NCBI GenBank assembly: GCA_015655365.1
Contig: JAATFE010000215.1
Span: 1 to 5,139 of the forward strand
Source of the DNA: Terriglobales bacterium
GTDB lineage: Bacteria; Acidobacteriota; Terriglobia; Terriglobales; Acidobacteriaceae
Length of the DNA stretch: 5,139 nucleotides
Direction: 5' to 3'
Shown: piece by piece, positions 1 through 5,139 of the stretch
How positions within the stretch are numbered: position 1 is the stretch's first letter
How the letters are laid out: each line of letters opens with the position of its first letter
The notes under the pieces: generated by a model
Told to the model about the DNA's origin: nothing
The model's input: the letters and a program-made list of their open reading frames with translations, nothing else
The model's database searches: none
Translations under genes and position numbers: made by a program

Positions 1-167
1 CGCTGCATGGTTTCGAGTTCGCGGTCGCGCTGGATGTCGCGCTTGATGGCGGGAGCGGCAACGGAGAGGGAGATCATGAGAATCGCCAGCATGAAGATGA
101 CCGCAATCAGGATGTAACCCTCTTCGGAAGGTTGGGGTCGGTGGCGGATTGGGATGCTTGTTCTCAT
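1..167 (-). CDS. Type IV pilin/pseudopilin-like protein (GspG-type N-terminus; 3' end outside window)
   Basis: The first 55 codons are visible before the gene leaves the left edge. The protein begins with a 17-residue hydrophilic, basic leader ending in SEEG (14-17), followed by YILIAVIFMLAILMISLSVAAP (18-39). The class III signal layout (leader, Gly at -1, then a hydrophobic helix) suggests processing by a prepilin peptidase between G17 and Y18. The residue at +5 is Ala22 rather than the usual Glu, and +1 is Tyr rather than Phe. After the helix comes a strongly charged segment, AIKRDIQRDRELETMQR (40-56, last codon partial), which recalls the pseudopilin-like 'type II secretion system protein' genes I associate with acidobacterial pilus loci. 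The ATG at 167 is the only plausible start, as an in-frame TGA lies two codons upstream. No clear Shine-Dalgarno is visible, and it sits 28 nt after the previous stop, so it is less tightly coupled than the other genes. Confidence 0.75.
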   Translation of the reverse strand, partial: MRTSIPIRHRPQPSEEGYILIAVIFMLAILMISLSVAAPAIKRDIQRDRELETMQ

Positions 168-172
168 GATTC

Positions 173-193
173 AGCTTCTAGCTAAGAGCTTCT
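173..193 (-). repeat. Short heptamer repeat in the only intergenic gap
   Basis: The 28-nt spacer between the pilP/gspC-like stop and the pseudopilin start contains AGCTTCT-AGCTAAG-AGCTTCT on the plus strand. These are two identical heptamers 14 nt apart, with a related heptamer (same AGCT core) between them. The stretch is also an imperfect palindrome around the central AGCT. It replaces the Shine-Dalgarno-containing region seen before the other genes. It could be a translation or RNA-stability element, or chance; no known regulator site is recognised. Confidence 0.35.
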
Positions 194-195
194 GA

Positions 196-804
196 CTAAT
201 TCCCCATCAGCGGCAAAGTCTGGGTGTTGTTATAGCCCAGGTCGGTGATCTGGGCGCTGGCGGCGCGGATGACGTCTACCCGGTAGCGGTGGTCCACAAT
301 GTCGCCGGGCTTGGCCACAAAGATGTCTTCGCCGTGGACAAAGAAGGCTTGCAGGGACTTGTCCTTGGTTTGGGCGTAGCCGAAGTACTTCAGGTCGATG
401 GCCGGGGGCTTGGGCGGTTCGGGCTTGGGCGGCGGCAAGTTCGACGCTGCCTGATTGGCGCGGGCGCTCTTGGCCGGAGCCTCGATGTGTACCGGAGCGG
501 ACTCGGCGGAGAAGATGTTGCGGCCGGAGCCGGAGTACTCCACCGACTCGCTCTCGGCCAGCTTGGCAAAGTGCAGCGAGGGGTCGATGCCGGCGTTGGT
601 GAGCTTTTGCGCGTCCGGGTTGGCGGACGAGGGCTTTGCGGCTCCGCTGGATTGCACCACGGGGACCGCGGCCGGGGGGGCAGTCGGCGTGGGGCCGGCG
701 AAGAAGCCGTAGATCTCCCAGCCGCCAAAGACGACGATGACGGCGAACAAGCCGATGACCAGGTAGACCTGGCCCTTCTTTTCCGTTCCCAAAGGCAGGG
801 CCAT
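196..804 (-). CDS. PilP/GspC-like inner-membrane protein with C-terminal HR domain
   Basis: 202 residues in the position where pilP normally follows pilO. It has a short cytoplasmic N-terminus (basic K9-K10), one transmembrane helix at about 13-35, an Ala/Pro/Ser-rich linker (36-65) and a helical segment (64-86). [11 protein letters not shown] (94-104) resembles the 'R.pF.p' motif that precedes the homology region in PilP and GspC. A proline-rich spacer (123-134) and a compact beta domain at about 136-199 follow ([34 protein letters not shown], then the closing TQTLPL). That domain has the size and strand order of the PilP/GspC HR domain, which contacts the N0 domain of the secretin. Classical PilP is a lipoprotein; this protein has no lipobox cysteine (it contains no Cys at all) and instead has the TM-linker-HR layout of GspC. 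Start ATG at 804 lies 2 nt after the pilO stop with AGGAAGG upstream. Functional assignment is from position plus domain layout, so no gene symbol is given. Confidence 0.8.
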   Translation of the reverse strand: MALPLGTEKKGQVYLVIGLFAVIVVFGGWEIYGFFAGPTPTAPPAAVPVVQSSGAAKPSSANPDAQKLTNAGIDPSLHFAKLAESESVEYSGSGRNIFSAESAPVHIEAPAKSARANQAASNLPPPKPEPPKPPAIDLKYFGYAQTKDKSLQAFFVHGEDIFVAKPGDIVDHRYRVDVIRAASAQITDLGYNNTQTLPLMGN

Positions 805-806
805 GG

Positions 807-1442
807 CTACTTGCCTTCCTTTCCGTCAGGAGAGGGTTTGGCCTCTAATTCGCTGGCCTGCGGCAATCCGCTGGCCTCGGCGTCGGCTGGCCTGAGCCAT
901 GTGGAAACACGCAAACGCAGGTTTACCTGGCCGCCTTGCTGCCCGGTCAGAGACATGGCGCGAATGACAAAGAAGGTCTGGTCGCGCTCCAGACTGTTCA
1001 CAAAGCGCATGATCTCGGGATAGCTGCCGCTGATGCCGGCGTCCATCAGTATCTCGGTCAAATCGGTTCCGGGAAGGCCCTGGGCGTATTGGACGCGGGT
1101 CAGGCGCACCGGCCCTTTGTTGACCGCCAGTTCGCCGATGCGGGCGGCGATGGTGGAGTAGTTGGCCGGAATGCGCTTGCTGTAGAAGTTCCGAATCTGG
1201 GAGTGCGACTCGTCGATGCGGCTGTTGAGACCGCGCAAGGGAGCGGTCTGAAGGTCGAGAGTCTTGAGTTCGACCTGCTTGCCCGCCAAGGCATCGGTGG
1301 AGTGGCCGTTGGTGGCGGCCCAGTCGAATCCCAAGCGGATGGAGAGGCCGATGACCAGCACCAGCAGCACGCCGAAGCCGGCATAATGCCAGGTAAGCGG
1401 GGAAGCCAGGCGCTCACGCCATGGAGTGGTAGGGCGGCTCAT
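807..1442 (-). CDS. pilO: PilO-family type IV pilus inner-membrane protein
   Basis: 211 residues, the usual PilO size. A short basic cytoplasmic N-terminus is followed by one transmembrane helix at about 20-37 and a helical, probably coiled-coil stretch (50-90). The C-terminal ferredoxin-like PilO/GspM domain spans about 92-184. Recognisable pieces are [19 protein letters not shown] (88-106), the '[22 protein letters not shown]' region (139-160; Y141, F147, L151-E152) and [11 protein letters not shown] (174-184). This pattern of small-domain strand, 'gsY..i..F...LE', then 'f....i' is diagnostic for PilO. The protein pairs with PilN in the periplasm and helps link the cytoplasmic motor to the secretin (family knowledge). 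The start is well fixed: ATG overlaps the pilN stop (ATGA) and has AGGAG with a 7-nt spacer. The last 27 residues are hydrophilic and probably unstructured. The stop TAG lies 2 nt before the next gene. Confidence 0.93.
   Translation of the reverse strand: MSRPTTPWRERLASPLTWHYAGFGVLLVLVIGLSIRLGFDWAATNGHSTDALAGKQVELKTLDLQTAPLRGLNSRIDESHSQIRNFYSKRIPANYSTIAARIGELAVNKGPVRLTRVQYAQGLPGTDLTEILMDAGISGSYPEIMRFVNSLERDQTFFVIRAMSLTGQQGGQVNLRLRVSTWLRPADAEASGLPQASELEAKPSPDGKEGK
814..820 (-). promoter_or_regulatory. Ribosome binding site of the pilP/gspC-like gene (AGGAAGG)
   Basis: AGGAAGG on the minus strand inside the end of pilO, 9 nt before the ATG at 804. It supports that start over any internal one, and the start lies only 2 nt after the pilO stop. 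Confidence 0.6.
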
Positions 1443-2206
1443 CGGATCGCTCCTGGATTGGGCTTGGAACGGTTGACCCCCGGCTGGGAGACGCCGGTAT
1501 AGGGTGGGCGGGTAGCATGCTGCTCGAGGCCGGCCGATACCGGCATCGCCACCGGCTTATGGGCATTTTCTTCTGCCGAAGCGAGCGGCTTTGCCGCTCT
1601 GTGCTCGATGGGCGCGGCCGGGTTGTACTCGGCCAGCAGATCGAGATTGACGCGACTCGAGGCGCTCACCGGCTGTAGTTGTTCGTTCGGACCGCCCTGG
1701 GTCTCGGAGTTTTCGCCCACGATGCTGGGCATCAGGAAGCGCCGGGAGTGCTCGAGGTTGCGTACCAGCTCGACGGCGCGGTCGCGGGGCCCAATTACGC
1801 GCAGATGCAGGGTGATATGGCCGTCCTTGGCGCGGACCGGTTCAAGGGTAGACACCTGTACGCCGCCGGGCAGCACGGTTTCCAGGTCTTCCATGGCCAG
1901 CGTCCAGGAAAAAGCCTTCTCGTCGAATAGATGGTTGAGTGCCTCGGCCTGAACCAGTAACCGGGCGTTGGCGGGCAGGCGCATCCGGTCCTGGTAGCCC
2001 TGGCGTTCGAGGGTGATGCGGGCCAGATCGCCGTCCAGCGAGTGATCGCGGGCGCGGGCTTCCTCCGCTTTCTGGTGGAAGGCGCGCAAGCCCAGGCCCA
2101 GCCCGATGGCGAGAACGGCCAGCACACCCATGGCGATGCGCAGATTCTTGATGGCCGGTCCCAGGTCGGCGAAGGGGCGGGTAGCGAGATTGAGCGTGAT
2201 TCTCAT
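1439..2206 (-). CDS. pilN: PilN-family type IV pilus inner-membrane alignment protein with a long C-terminal tail
   Basis: 255 residues. The short cytoplasmic N-terminus carries LNLATRPF (5-12), corresponding to the INLLP-type motif by which PilN docks to PilM. One transmembrane helix follows at about 24-41, then a charged, probably coiled-coil stretch (44-76). The periplasmic PilN fold comes next, with WTLAMEDLETVLPGGVQVSTLEP (101-123; W101, L108, LPGGV 112-116) and the second half ending in SSRVNLDLLAEY (183-194). In the family, PilN pairs with PilO to form the periplasmic bridge between the motor platform and PilP/PilQ. The gene starts 3 nt after the pilM stop and its ATGA overlaps the pilO start by 4 nt. 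The only candidate ribosome site is a G-rich stretch about 12 nt upstream, so translational coupling to pilM is likely. Residues 196-255 are an extra, Ala/Pro-rich, low-complexity tail not needed for the PilN fold (PilN is often about 180-200 residues). Confidence 0.92.
   Translation of the reverse strand: MRITLNLATRPFADLGPAIKNLRIAMGVLAVLAIGLGLGLRAFHQKAEEARARDHSLDGDLARITLERQGYQDRMRLPANARLLVQAEALNHLFDEKAFSWTLAMEDLETVLPGGVQVSTLEPVRAKDGHITLHLRVIGPRDRAVELVRNLEHSRRFLMPSIVGENSETQGGPNEQLQPVSASSRVNLDLLAEYNPAAPIEHRAAKPLASAEENAHKPVAMPVSAGLEQHATRPPYTGVSQPGVNRSKPNPGAIR
1450..1454 (-). promoter_or_regulatory. Ribosome binding site of pilO (AGGAG)
   Basis: AGGAG on the minus strand with a 7-nt spacer to the ATG at 1442. 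It lies inside the last codons of pilN. It is the clearest Shine-Dalgarno in the window and confirms the pilO start at the 4-nt ATGA overlap. Confidence 0.75.
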
Positions 2207-2209
2207 GAC

Positions 2210-3130
2210 TTAATGTGACCCCGCCAATGCGCCGGCGATGCCGGCAATGCTGAGGTTGCCCAGGGAGGTGAGAGCGCCGGTCTCCGGATGAGGCGCCAGA
2301 TCGACCACGGTCAGTTCGGGGTCGTTGATCCAACTGGCGAATTCGCTGCCCTCGCGGTTGCCGGCATAGCGCAGGGAACTGGGGCGGGCCTGGAGCTTGT
2401 CTTCATAATAGGCGGCGGCCACGGCGATGCCGCGCTGTACCTCGGTGAGGCGGAGGGCGGCGCCCTCGGGCAAGTCGAGAGTGCGGTAGAGGAGCAGATC
2501 GTTGCCGTTGGTGATGGAGGTGGTCAGCGTATGGCTGCTGAGGTTGACGGCCAGCACCGCCTCCATCGAGTCGATGACCTCCAACGAGGTCAGGCTGGAG
2601 GGCAGCACCGCGCCGGGCTCGTAGCCGGCGGCGCGCACCGCGGCCTCGAATTCGGTCAACACCGGGCCGGGGATGACGGCCACCAGCACCTTGCACTCAT
2701 CCTTGTTCTCGGAGAGGATCTGGTAGCTGACTCCGGCGTGCTCCACCTCGAAGGGAACCATCTTGCGCAGGCGGAAGCGCAGCACCGGGTAGGCTTCATC
2801 CGGCTTGTGAGAGAGGGTATCGAAGTCCAGGATGAAGACGCGGACCAGGATGTCGGGAAGGATGAGGGCGACGGACCGGGAGCGCGGCGATACCTGGTCC
2901 AGAGCCGAGCGAATGGCGGCAACGACGGCGTCTCTGGCCACGAGATTCGCCTCGGCGATGCTGGGGACGAGCGCGCCGGCTGGAAGCGCTTTGAATACGT
3001 AAACGGGCGGCTGCCCCGACGCGGACACCGATCCGGCCAGTACCCCCTCCGGGGAAAGCTCCACCGCTGCCGGCGGGCGTCCGCTGGCATGGGAACCGAG
3101 TCTGGTGGCCTTGCTCAGGATCGAATTCAT
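2210..3130 (-). CDS. pilM: PilM-like type IV pilus cytoplasmic protein (divergent ASKHA fold)
   Basis: 306 residues, short for PilM (about 350). Its position directly before pilN and pilO, and the segment VLRFRLRKMVPFEVEHAGVSYQIL at 116-139 (key features: basic helix, PFE at 126-128, YQ at 136-137), match the central PilM region that usually reads 'E.kkyiPf...e...dyqvl'. VLVAVIPGPVLTEFEAAV (148-165) and a following 'AAGYEPGAV' (167-175) are also PilM-like. In the family, PilM is an actin-like cytoplasmic protein that binds ATP and the N-terminus of PilN. Here the nucleotide signatures are not recognisable: AVELSPEGV (22-30) stands in for phosphate-1 DxG, AVNLSSHTL (194-202) for phosphate-2, and there is no clear glycine-rich adenosine motif. 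The ATG at 3130-3128 is chosen because it overlaps the pilB stop as TAATG and has GAGG 10 nt upstream. The same frame stays open to 3400, but that stretch lies inside pilB and encodes an Arg/Pro/His-rich sequence typical of out-of-frame GC-rich DNA. No transmembrane segment is seen, as expected. Confidence 0.85.
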   Translation of the reverse strand: MNSILSKATRLGSHASGRPPAAVELSPEGVLAGSVSASGQPPVYVFKALPAGALVPSIAEANLVARDAVVAAIRSALDQVSPRSRSVALILPDILVRVFILDFDTLSHKPDEAYPVLRFRLRKMVPFEVEHAGVSYQILSENKDECKVLVAVIPGPVLTEFEAAVRAAGYEPGAVLPSSLTSLEVIDSMEAVLAVNLSSHTLTTSITNGNDLLLYRTLDLPEGAALRLTEVQRGIAVAAAYYEDKLQARPSSLRYAGNREGSEFASWINDPELTVVDLAPHPETGALTSLGNLSIAGIAGALAGSH

Positions 3131-4758
3131 TAGCGCGAAGCCTCGATGAAGGTGACCTTGTTGATTTCCTTGAGGGTGGTCAGGCCGCGGCGAACGCGGT
3201 CGATGGCCGACTCGCGCAGAAAGCTCATGCCCTCTTTGCGGGCCAGTTTGCGCACCTCGGAGGTGGGCTTCTTTTCCAGGATCAGCTCGCGGATGGGGTC
3301 GGTCAAGTCCAGCAGTTCGTGGATGGCCGTGCGTCCGTGATAGCCGGTGCCGCCGCACTCGATGCAGCCTGCGCCTTCTCGGAAGCCGAAGTCGTGCCAC
3401 TCGTCCGGGTTCAAGCCGTAGGACACGATGGTGGCGTCGTCGTAGGTGACAGTGCGCGCGCAGTGATCGCAGATGGTGCGCACCAGCCGCTGGGCCAGGA
3501 TGCAGTTGAGCGCGGAAACGAAGTTGTAGACCTCGACGCCCATGTTGACGAAGCGGCCCAGCACATCGACCACGTTGTTGGCGTGGACGGTGGTAAAGAC
3601 CAGGTGGCCGGTCAGCGCGGAGTTGATGGCGATCTGCGCCGTCTCGTTGTCGCGGATTTCGCCCACCAGGATTTTGTCCGGGTCGTGGCGCAGGATGGAG
3701 CGCAGGCCGCGGGCAAAGGTGAGGCCCTTCTTTTCGTTGACGGGAATCTGCGTGATGCCGCGGATCTGGTACTCGACCGGGTCCTCGATGGTGATGATCT
3801 TGTCTTCGTCGCTCTTGATCTCGTTGAGGGCGGCGTAAAGCGTCGTGGTTTTGCCCGAGCCGGTGGGGCCGGTAACCAGCACCATGCCATAAGGCTCGCG
3901 AATGTAGCGGCGGAAGCGCTTCAGGTCTTCGTCGGCAAACCCGACCACATCCAGCGTCAGGTTGCGGAACTTCTCGCTCATCGACTCCTTGTCCAGCACG
4001 CGGAGAACGGCGTTCTCGCCATGTACGGTGGGCATGATGGACACGCGGAAGTCGATCAAACGGCCCTTGTAGCGTACCCGGAAACGGCCATCTTGGGGGA
4101 CGCGGCGCTCGGCAATGTCGAGCTCGCTCATGATCTTGATGCGGCTGAGAATGGTGGAGTGGTGCTCGCGGGCGATGGGGGCCATGGCGGCCTGCAACAC
4201 GCCGTCGATGCGGTACTTGACCACCACCGAGTCGTCGTTGGTCTCGATGTGAATGTCGGAGGCGCGGCGTTCGAGAGCGGTGAAGATGGTGGTGTCGACC
4301 AGCCGGATGATGGGGCTGATGTCCTCTTCGCTCGTTAGTTTTTCAATGGAGATGTTCTCGTCGCTCGAGTCCTCGCCGGTGAGCACGTCGAAGGTGAGTC
4401 CTTCGCTGGCTTCGTCGAGCACGCGCTGCGACTGCTCGGTCTTCTTGAGCAGGTCGGTGATCTGCGAGAGCGTGGCCACGCGGGCAATGATGCGATGGCC
4501 CAGCAGGCCGGCAATCTCGTCCTGCACCATCAACTGCGAAGGGTCGCTGACCGCGATTACCAGCGCGTCGTCCTGCTGCTCGATGGGCACGAAGTTGTAG
4601 CGGAACATCAGCTCCACAGGAACCGTGCGCAGCAGTTCGTGCTGAATTTTGAAGTTCTTCAGGTCGACGAAGTCGGCGTGATAGCGCTGCGCCAGGGCGT
4701 CGGCCACGGAACGTTCGTCCTGAATGGTGGGAAGTGTAAGGACTGCTGTGTCGGCCAT
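3130..4758 (-). CDS. pilB: PilB/GspE-family type IV pilus assembly (extension) ATPase
   Basis: This complete 542-residue protein is a hexameric secretion ATPase of the GspE/PilB family, acting at the cytoplasmic face of the inner membrane to power pilus extension. Residues 12-108 match the GspE N-terminal domain (LAQRYHADFVDL, VSDPSQ). Residues 117-145 form an acidic linker. The N2 domain includes ASDIHIE (166-172), RVPQDGRF (219-226) and GENAVLRVLD (247-256). The motor domain has Walker A GPTGSGKT (297-304), Asp box IITIEDPVEY (321-330), Walker B ILVGEIRD (363-370, Glu367) and His box GHLVFTTVHAN (384-394). A zinc site is formed by C430/C433 and C465/C468; this CxxC pair is typical of PilB/GspE and absent from the PilT retraction ATPases. 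All catalytic motifs are intact. The ATG at 4758 is preceded by AGGG with a 7-nt spacer and lies 3 nt after the pilC stop. The N-terminus is short and lacks MshEN-type repeats. GspE of a T2SS is the alternative. Confidence 0.97.
   Translation of the reverse strand: MADTAVLTLPTIQDERSVADALAQRYHADFVDLKNFKIQHELLRTVPVELMFRYNFVPIEQQDDALVIAVSDPSQLMVQDEIAGLLGHRIIARVATLSQITDLLKKTEQSQRVLDEASEGLTFDVLTGEDSSDENISIEKLTSEEDISPIIRLVDTTIFTALERRASDIHIETNDDSVVVKYRIDGVLQAAMAPIAREHHSTILSRIKIMSELDIAERRVPQDGRFRVRYKGRLIDFRVSIMPTVHGENAVLRVLDKESMSEKFRNLTLDVVGFADEDLKRFRRYIREPYGMVLVTGPTGSGKTTTLYAALNEIKSDEDKIITIEDPVEYQIRGITQIPVNEKKGLTFARGLRSILRHDPDKILVGEIRDNETAQIAINSALTGHLVFTTVHANNVVDVLGRFVNMGVEVYNFVSALNCILAQRLVRTICDHCARTVTYDDATIVSYGLNPDEWHDFGFREGAGCIECGGTGYHGRTAIHELLDLTDPIRELILEKKPTSEVRKLARKEGMSFLRESAIDRVRRGLTTLKEINKVTFIEASR
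3141..3144 (-). promoter_or_regulatory. Ribosome binding site of pilM (GAGG)
   Basis: GAGG on the minus strand within the last codons of pilB, 10 nt before the ATG at 3130. Together with the TAATG stop/start overlap it fixes the pilM start and argues against the upstream open frame that extends into pilB. Confidence 0.5.
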
Positions 4759-4761
4759 GAT

Positions 4762-5139
4762 TTATCCCTGTCCCCCGCCGGTCTGTCCCAGGGAGAAGAT
4801 GGGCAGATAAAGCGAGATAAGAATGAAGACAACCACCAGACCCATGATGATGAGAATGGCCGGTTCGATAAGCGCCAGCGAGGCGGTAAGCGCGGTGGCG
4901 ACATCTTCTTCGAAGAACTCCGACACCGAGTTGAGCATCTGGGGCAGTGCGCCGGTCTGCTCGCCAACGGAAATCATCTCCGAGGCCAGGTCGGGAAAGA
5001 CCTCGGTTTTGCCCAGCGCCTCGGCCAGGCTTTTGCCTTCGCGGACCGTCGAGATGGACGACATGACCGCCTTGGAGACGCGGCGCGAAGAGATGGAGCG
5101 GGCTGCTGTTTCCAAAGACGGCACCAGCGGCAAACCGCC
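4762..5139 (-). CDS. pilC: PilC/GspF-family type IV pilus inner-membrane platform protein (C-terminal part, 5' end outside window)
   Basis: Only the last 125 residues are present; the gene runs off the right edge. The visible part is the second GspF domain (T2SSF family). It opens with GGLPLVPSLE (visible residues 1-10), the usual start of the second repeat. Then come FPDLASEMISVGEQTGALPQML (48-69, matching the family's GEeTG..L..ML signature), FFEEDV (75-80), and a final hydrophobic helix at about 84-112 containing the conserved E92-P93 and ending in YLPIF (111-115). In this family the protein sits in the inner membrane and couples the PilB motor to pilin extraction and pilus assembly. The stop TAA lies 3 nt before the pilB start. 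A T2SS GspF is the alternative name; the PilM/N/O neighbours favour the pilus name. PilC is usually about 400 residues, so roughly two thirds is missing. No in-window start codon is expected; the TTG at 5131-5133 is just an internal leucine codon. Confidence 0.95.
   Translation of the reverse strand, partial: GGLPLVPSLETAARSISSRRVSKAVMSSISTVREGKSLAEALGKTEVFPDLASEMISVGEQTGALPQMLNSVSEFFEEDVATALTASLALIEPAILIIMGLVVVFILISLYLPIFSLGQTGGGQG
4766..4769 (-). promoter_or_regulatory. Ribosome binding site of pilB (AGGG)
   Basis: AGGG on the minus strand with a 7-nt spacer to the ATG at 4758, overlapping the last codons of pilC. It supports the chosen start of the ATPase and coupling of pilB translation to pilC. 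Confidence 0.5.

Noticed and set aside
168..195. Possible transcription terminator before the pseudopilin gene
   Set aside because: The imperfect AGCT palindrome has mismatched stem positions, no loop and no T-run, so it does not form a convincing intrinsic terminator.
289..1023. Plus-strand open reading frame of 244 codons across the pilO/HR-protein junction
   Set aside because: It is antisense to two well-supported membrane proteins, its sequence is repetitive Gly/Leu/Val/Arg, and it has no convincing ribosome site or domain.
2288..3133. Plus-strand open reading frame of 281 codons opposite pilM
   Set aside because: It mirrors pilM almost exactly and has a biased Gly/Val/His/Asp composition with no domain. 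It is a GC-driven shadow frame.
3131..3400. N-terminal extension of the pilM frame up to 3400
   Set aside because: The 90 extra residues are Arg/His/Pro-rich and overlap the 3' part of pilB in another frame. The TAATG junction with GAGG upstream gives a normal PilM start at 3130.
3319..4338. Long plus-strand open reading frame of 339 codons opposite pilB
   Set aside because: It lies fully antisense to the clear PilB motor domain. Its product is Val/Asp/Gly/Ala/His-rich without any recognisable motif, as expected for the shadow of a GC-rich gene.
3130..4758. PilT-type retraction ATPase
   Set aside because: The C430/C433 and C465/C468 zinc site, the GspE N-terminal domain and the 542-residue length fit an assembly ATPase. 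PilT is about 350 residues and lacks the tetracysteine site.

Overview
All recognisable genes in this window lie on the minus strand and read from high to low coordinates. They form one compact cluster for the inner-membrane machinery of a type IV pilus or a closely related type II secretion-like system. In transcription order they are: the C-terminal end of a PilC/GspF platform protein (right edge), a complete PilB/GspE assembly ATPase, a PilM-like cytoplasmic protein, PilN, PilO, a membrane-anchored protein in the pilP position that looks more like GspC, and the N-terminus of a pseudopilin-like protein cut by the left edge.

The host is inferred to be a GC-rich, Gram-negative, diderm bacterium. 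The PilN opening (LNLATRPF), the pseudopilin of the type 'GYILIAV...AAPAIKRDIQRDRE', and the pilC-pilB-pilM-pilN-pilO-(pilP) order most resemble Acidobacteriota loci as I remember them. That placement comes from recall and no database search was made.

Layout: 4762-5139 pilC (partial); 3130-4758 pilB; 2210-3130 pilM; 1439-2206 pilN; 807-1442 pilO; 196-804 pilP/gspC-like; 1-167 pseudopilin-like (partial). The first six genes are separated by 2-3 nt or overlap by 1-4 nt, so they are very probably one translationally coupled operon. The only spacer of any size is 28 nt (168-195), and it carries a small heptamer repeat. No promoter, terminator, RNA gene, mobile element or CRISPR array is visible. 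The operon's promoter must lie to the right of the window.

How the parts should work together (family knowledge): PilB hydrolyses ATP at the cytoplasmic face and drives PilC to push (pseudo)pilins out of the membrane. PilM binds the short cytoplasmic N-terminus of PilN. PilN and PilO form a periplasmic heterodimer, and the HR-domain protein links this platform to an outer-membrane secretin, which is not in the window. The points most worth attention are the PilM, which has lost the recognisable ATP-binding signatures; the PilP-position protein, which has GspC topology instead of a lipoprotein signal; the PilB N-terminus, which lacks the c-di-GMP-binding MshEN repeats; and a prepilin-like gene lacking Glu+5 where pilQ would usually follow. 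I see no wholly new system here. The window is best read as a lineage-specific variant of a known machine.
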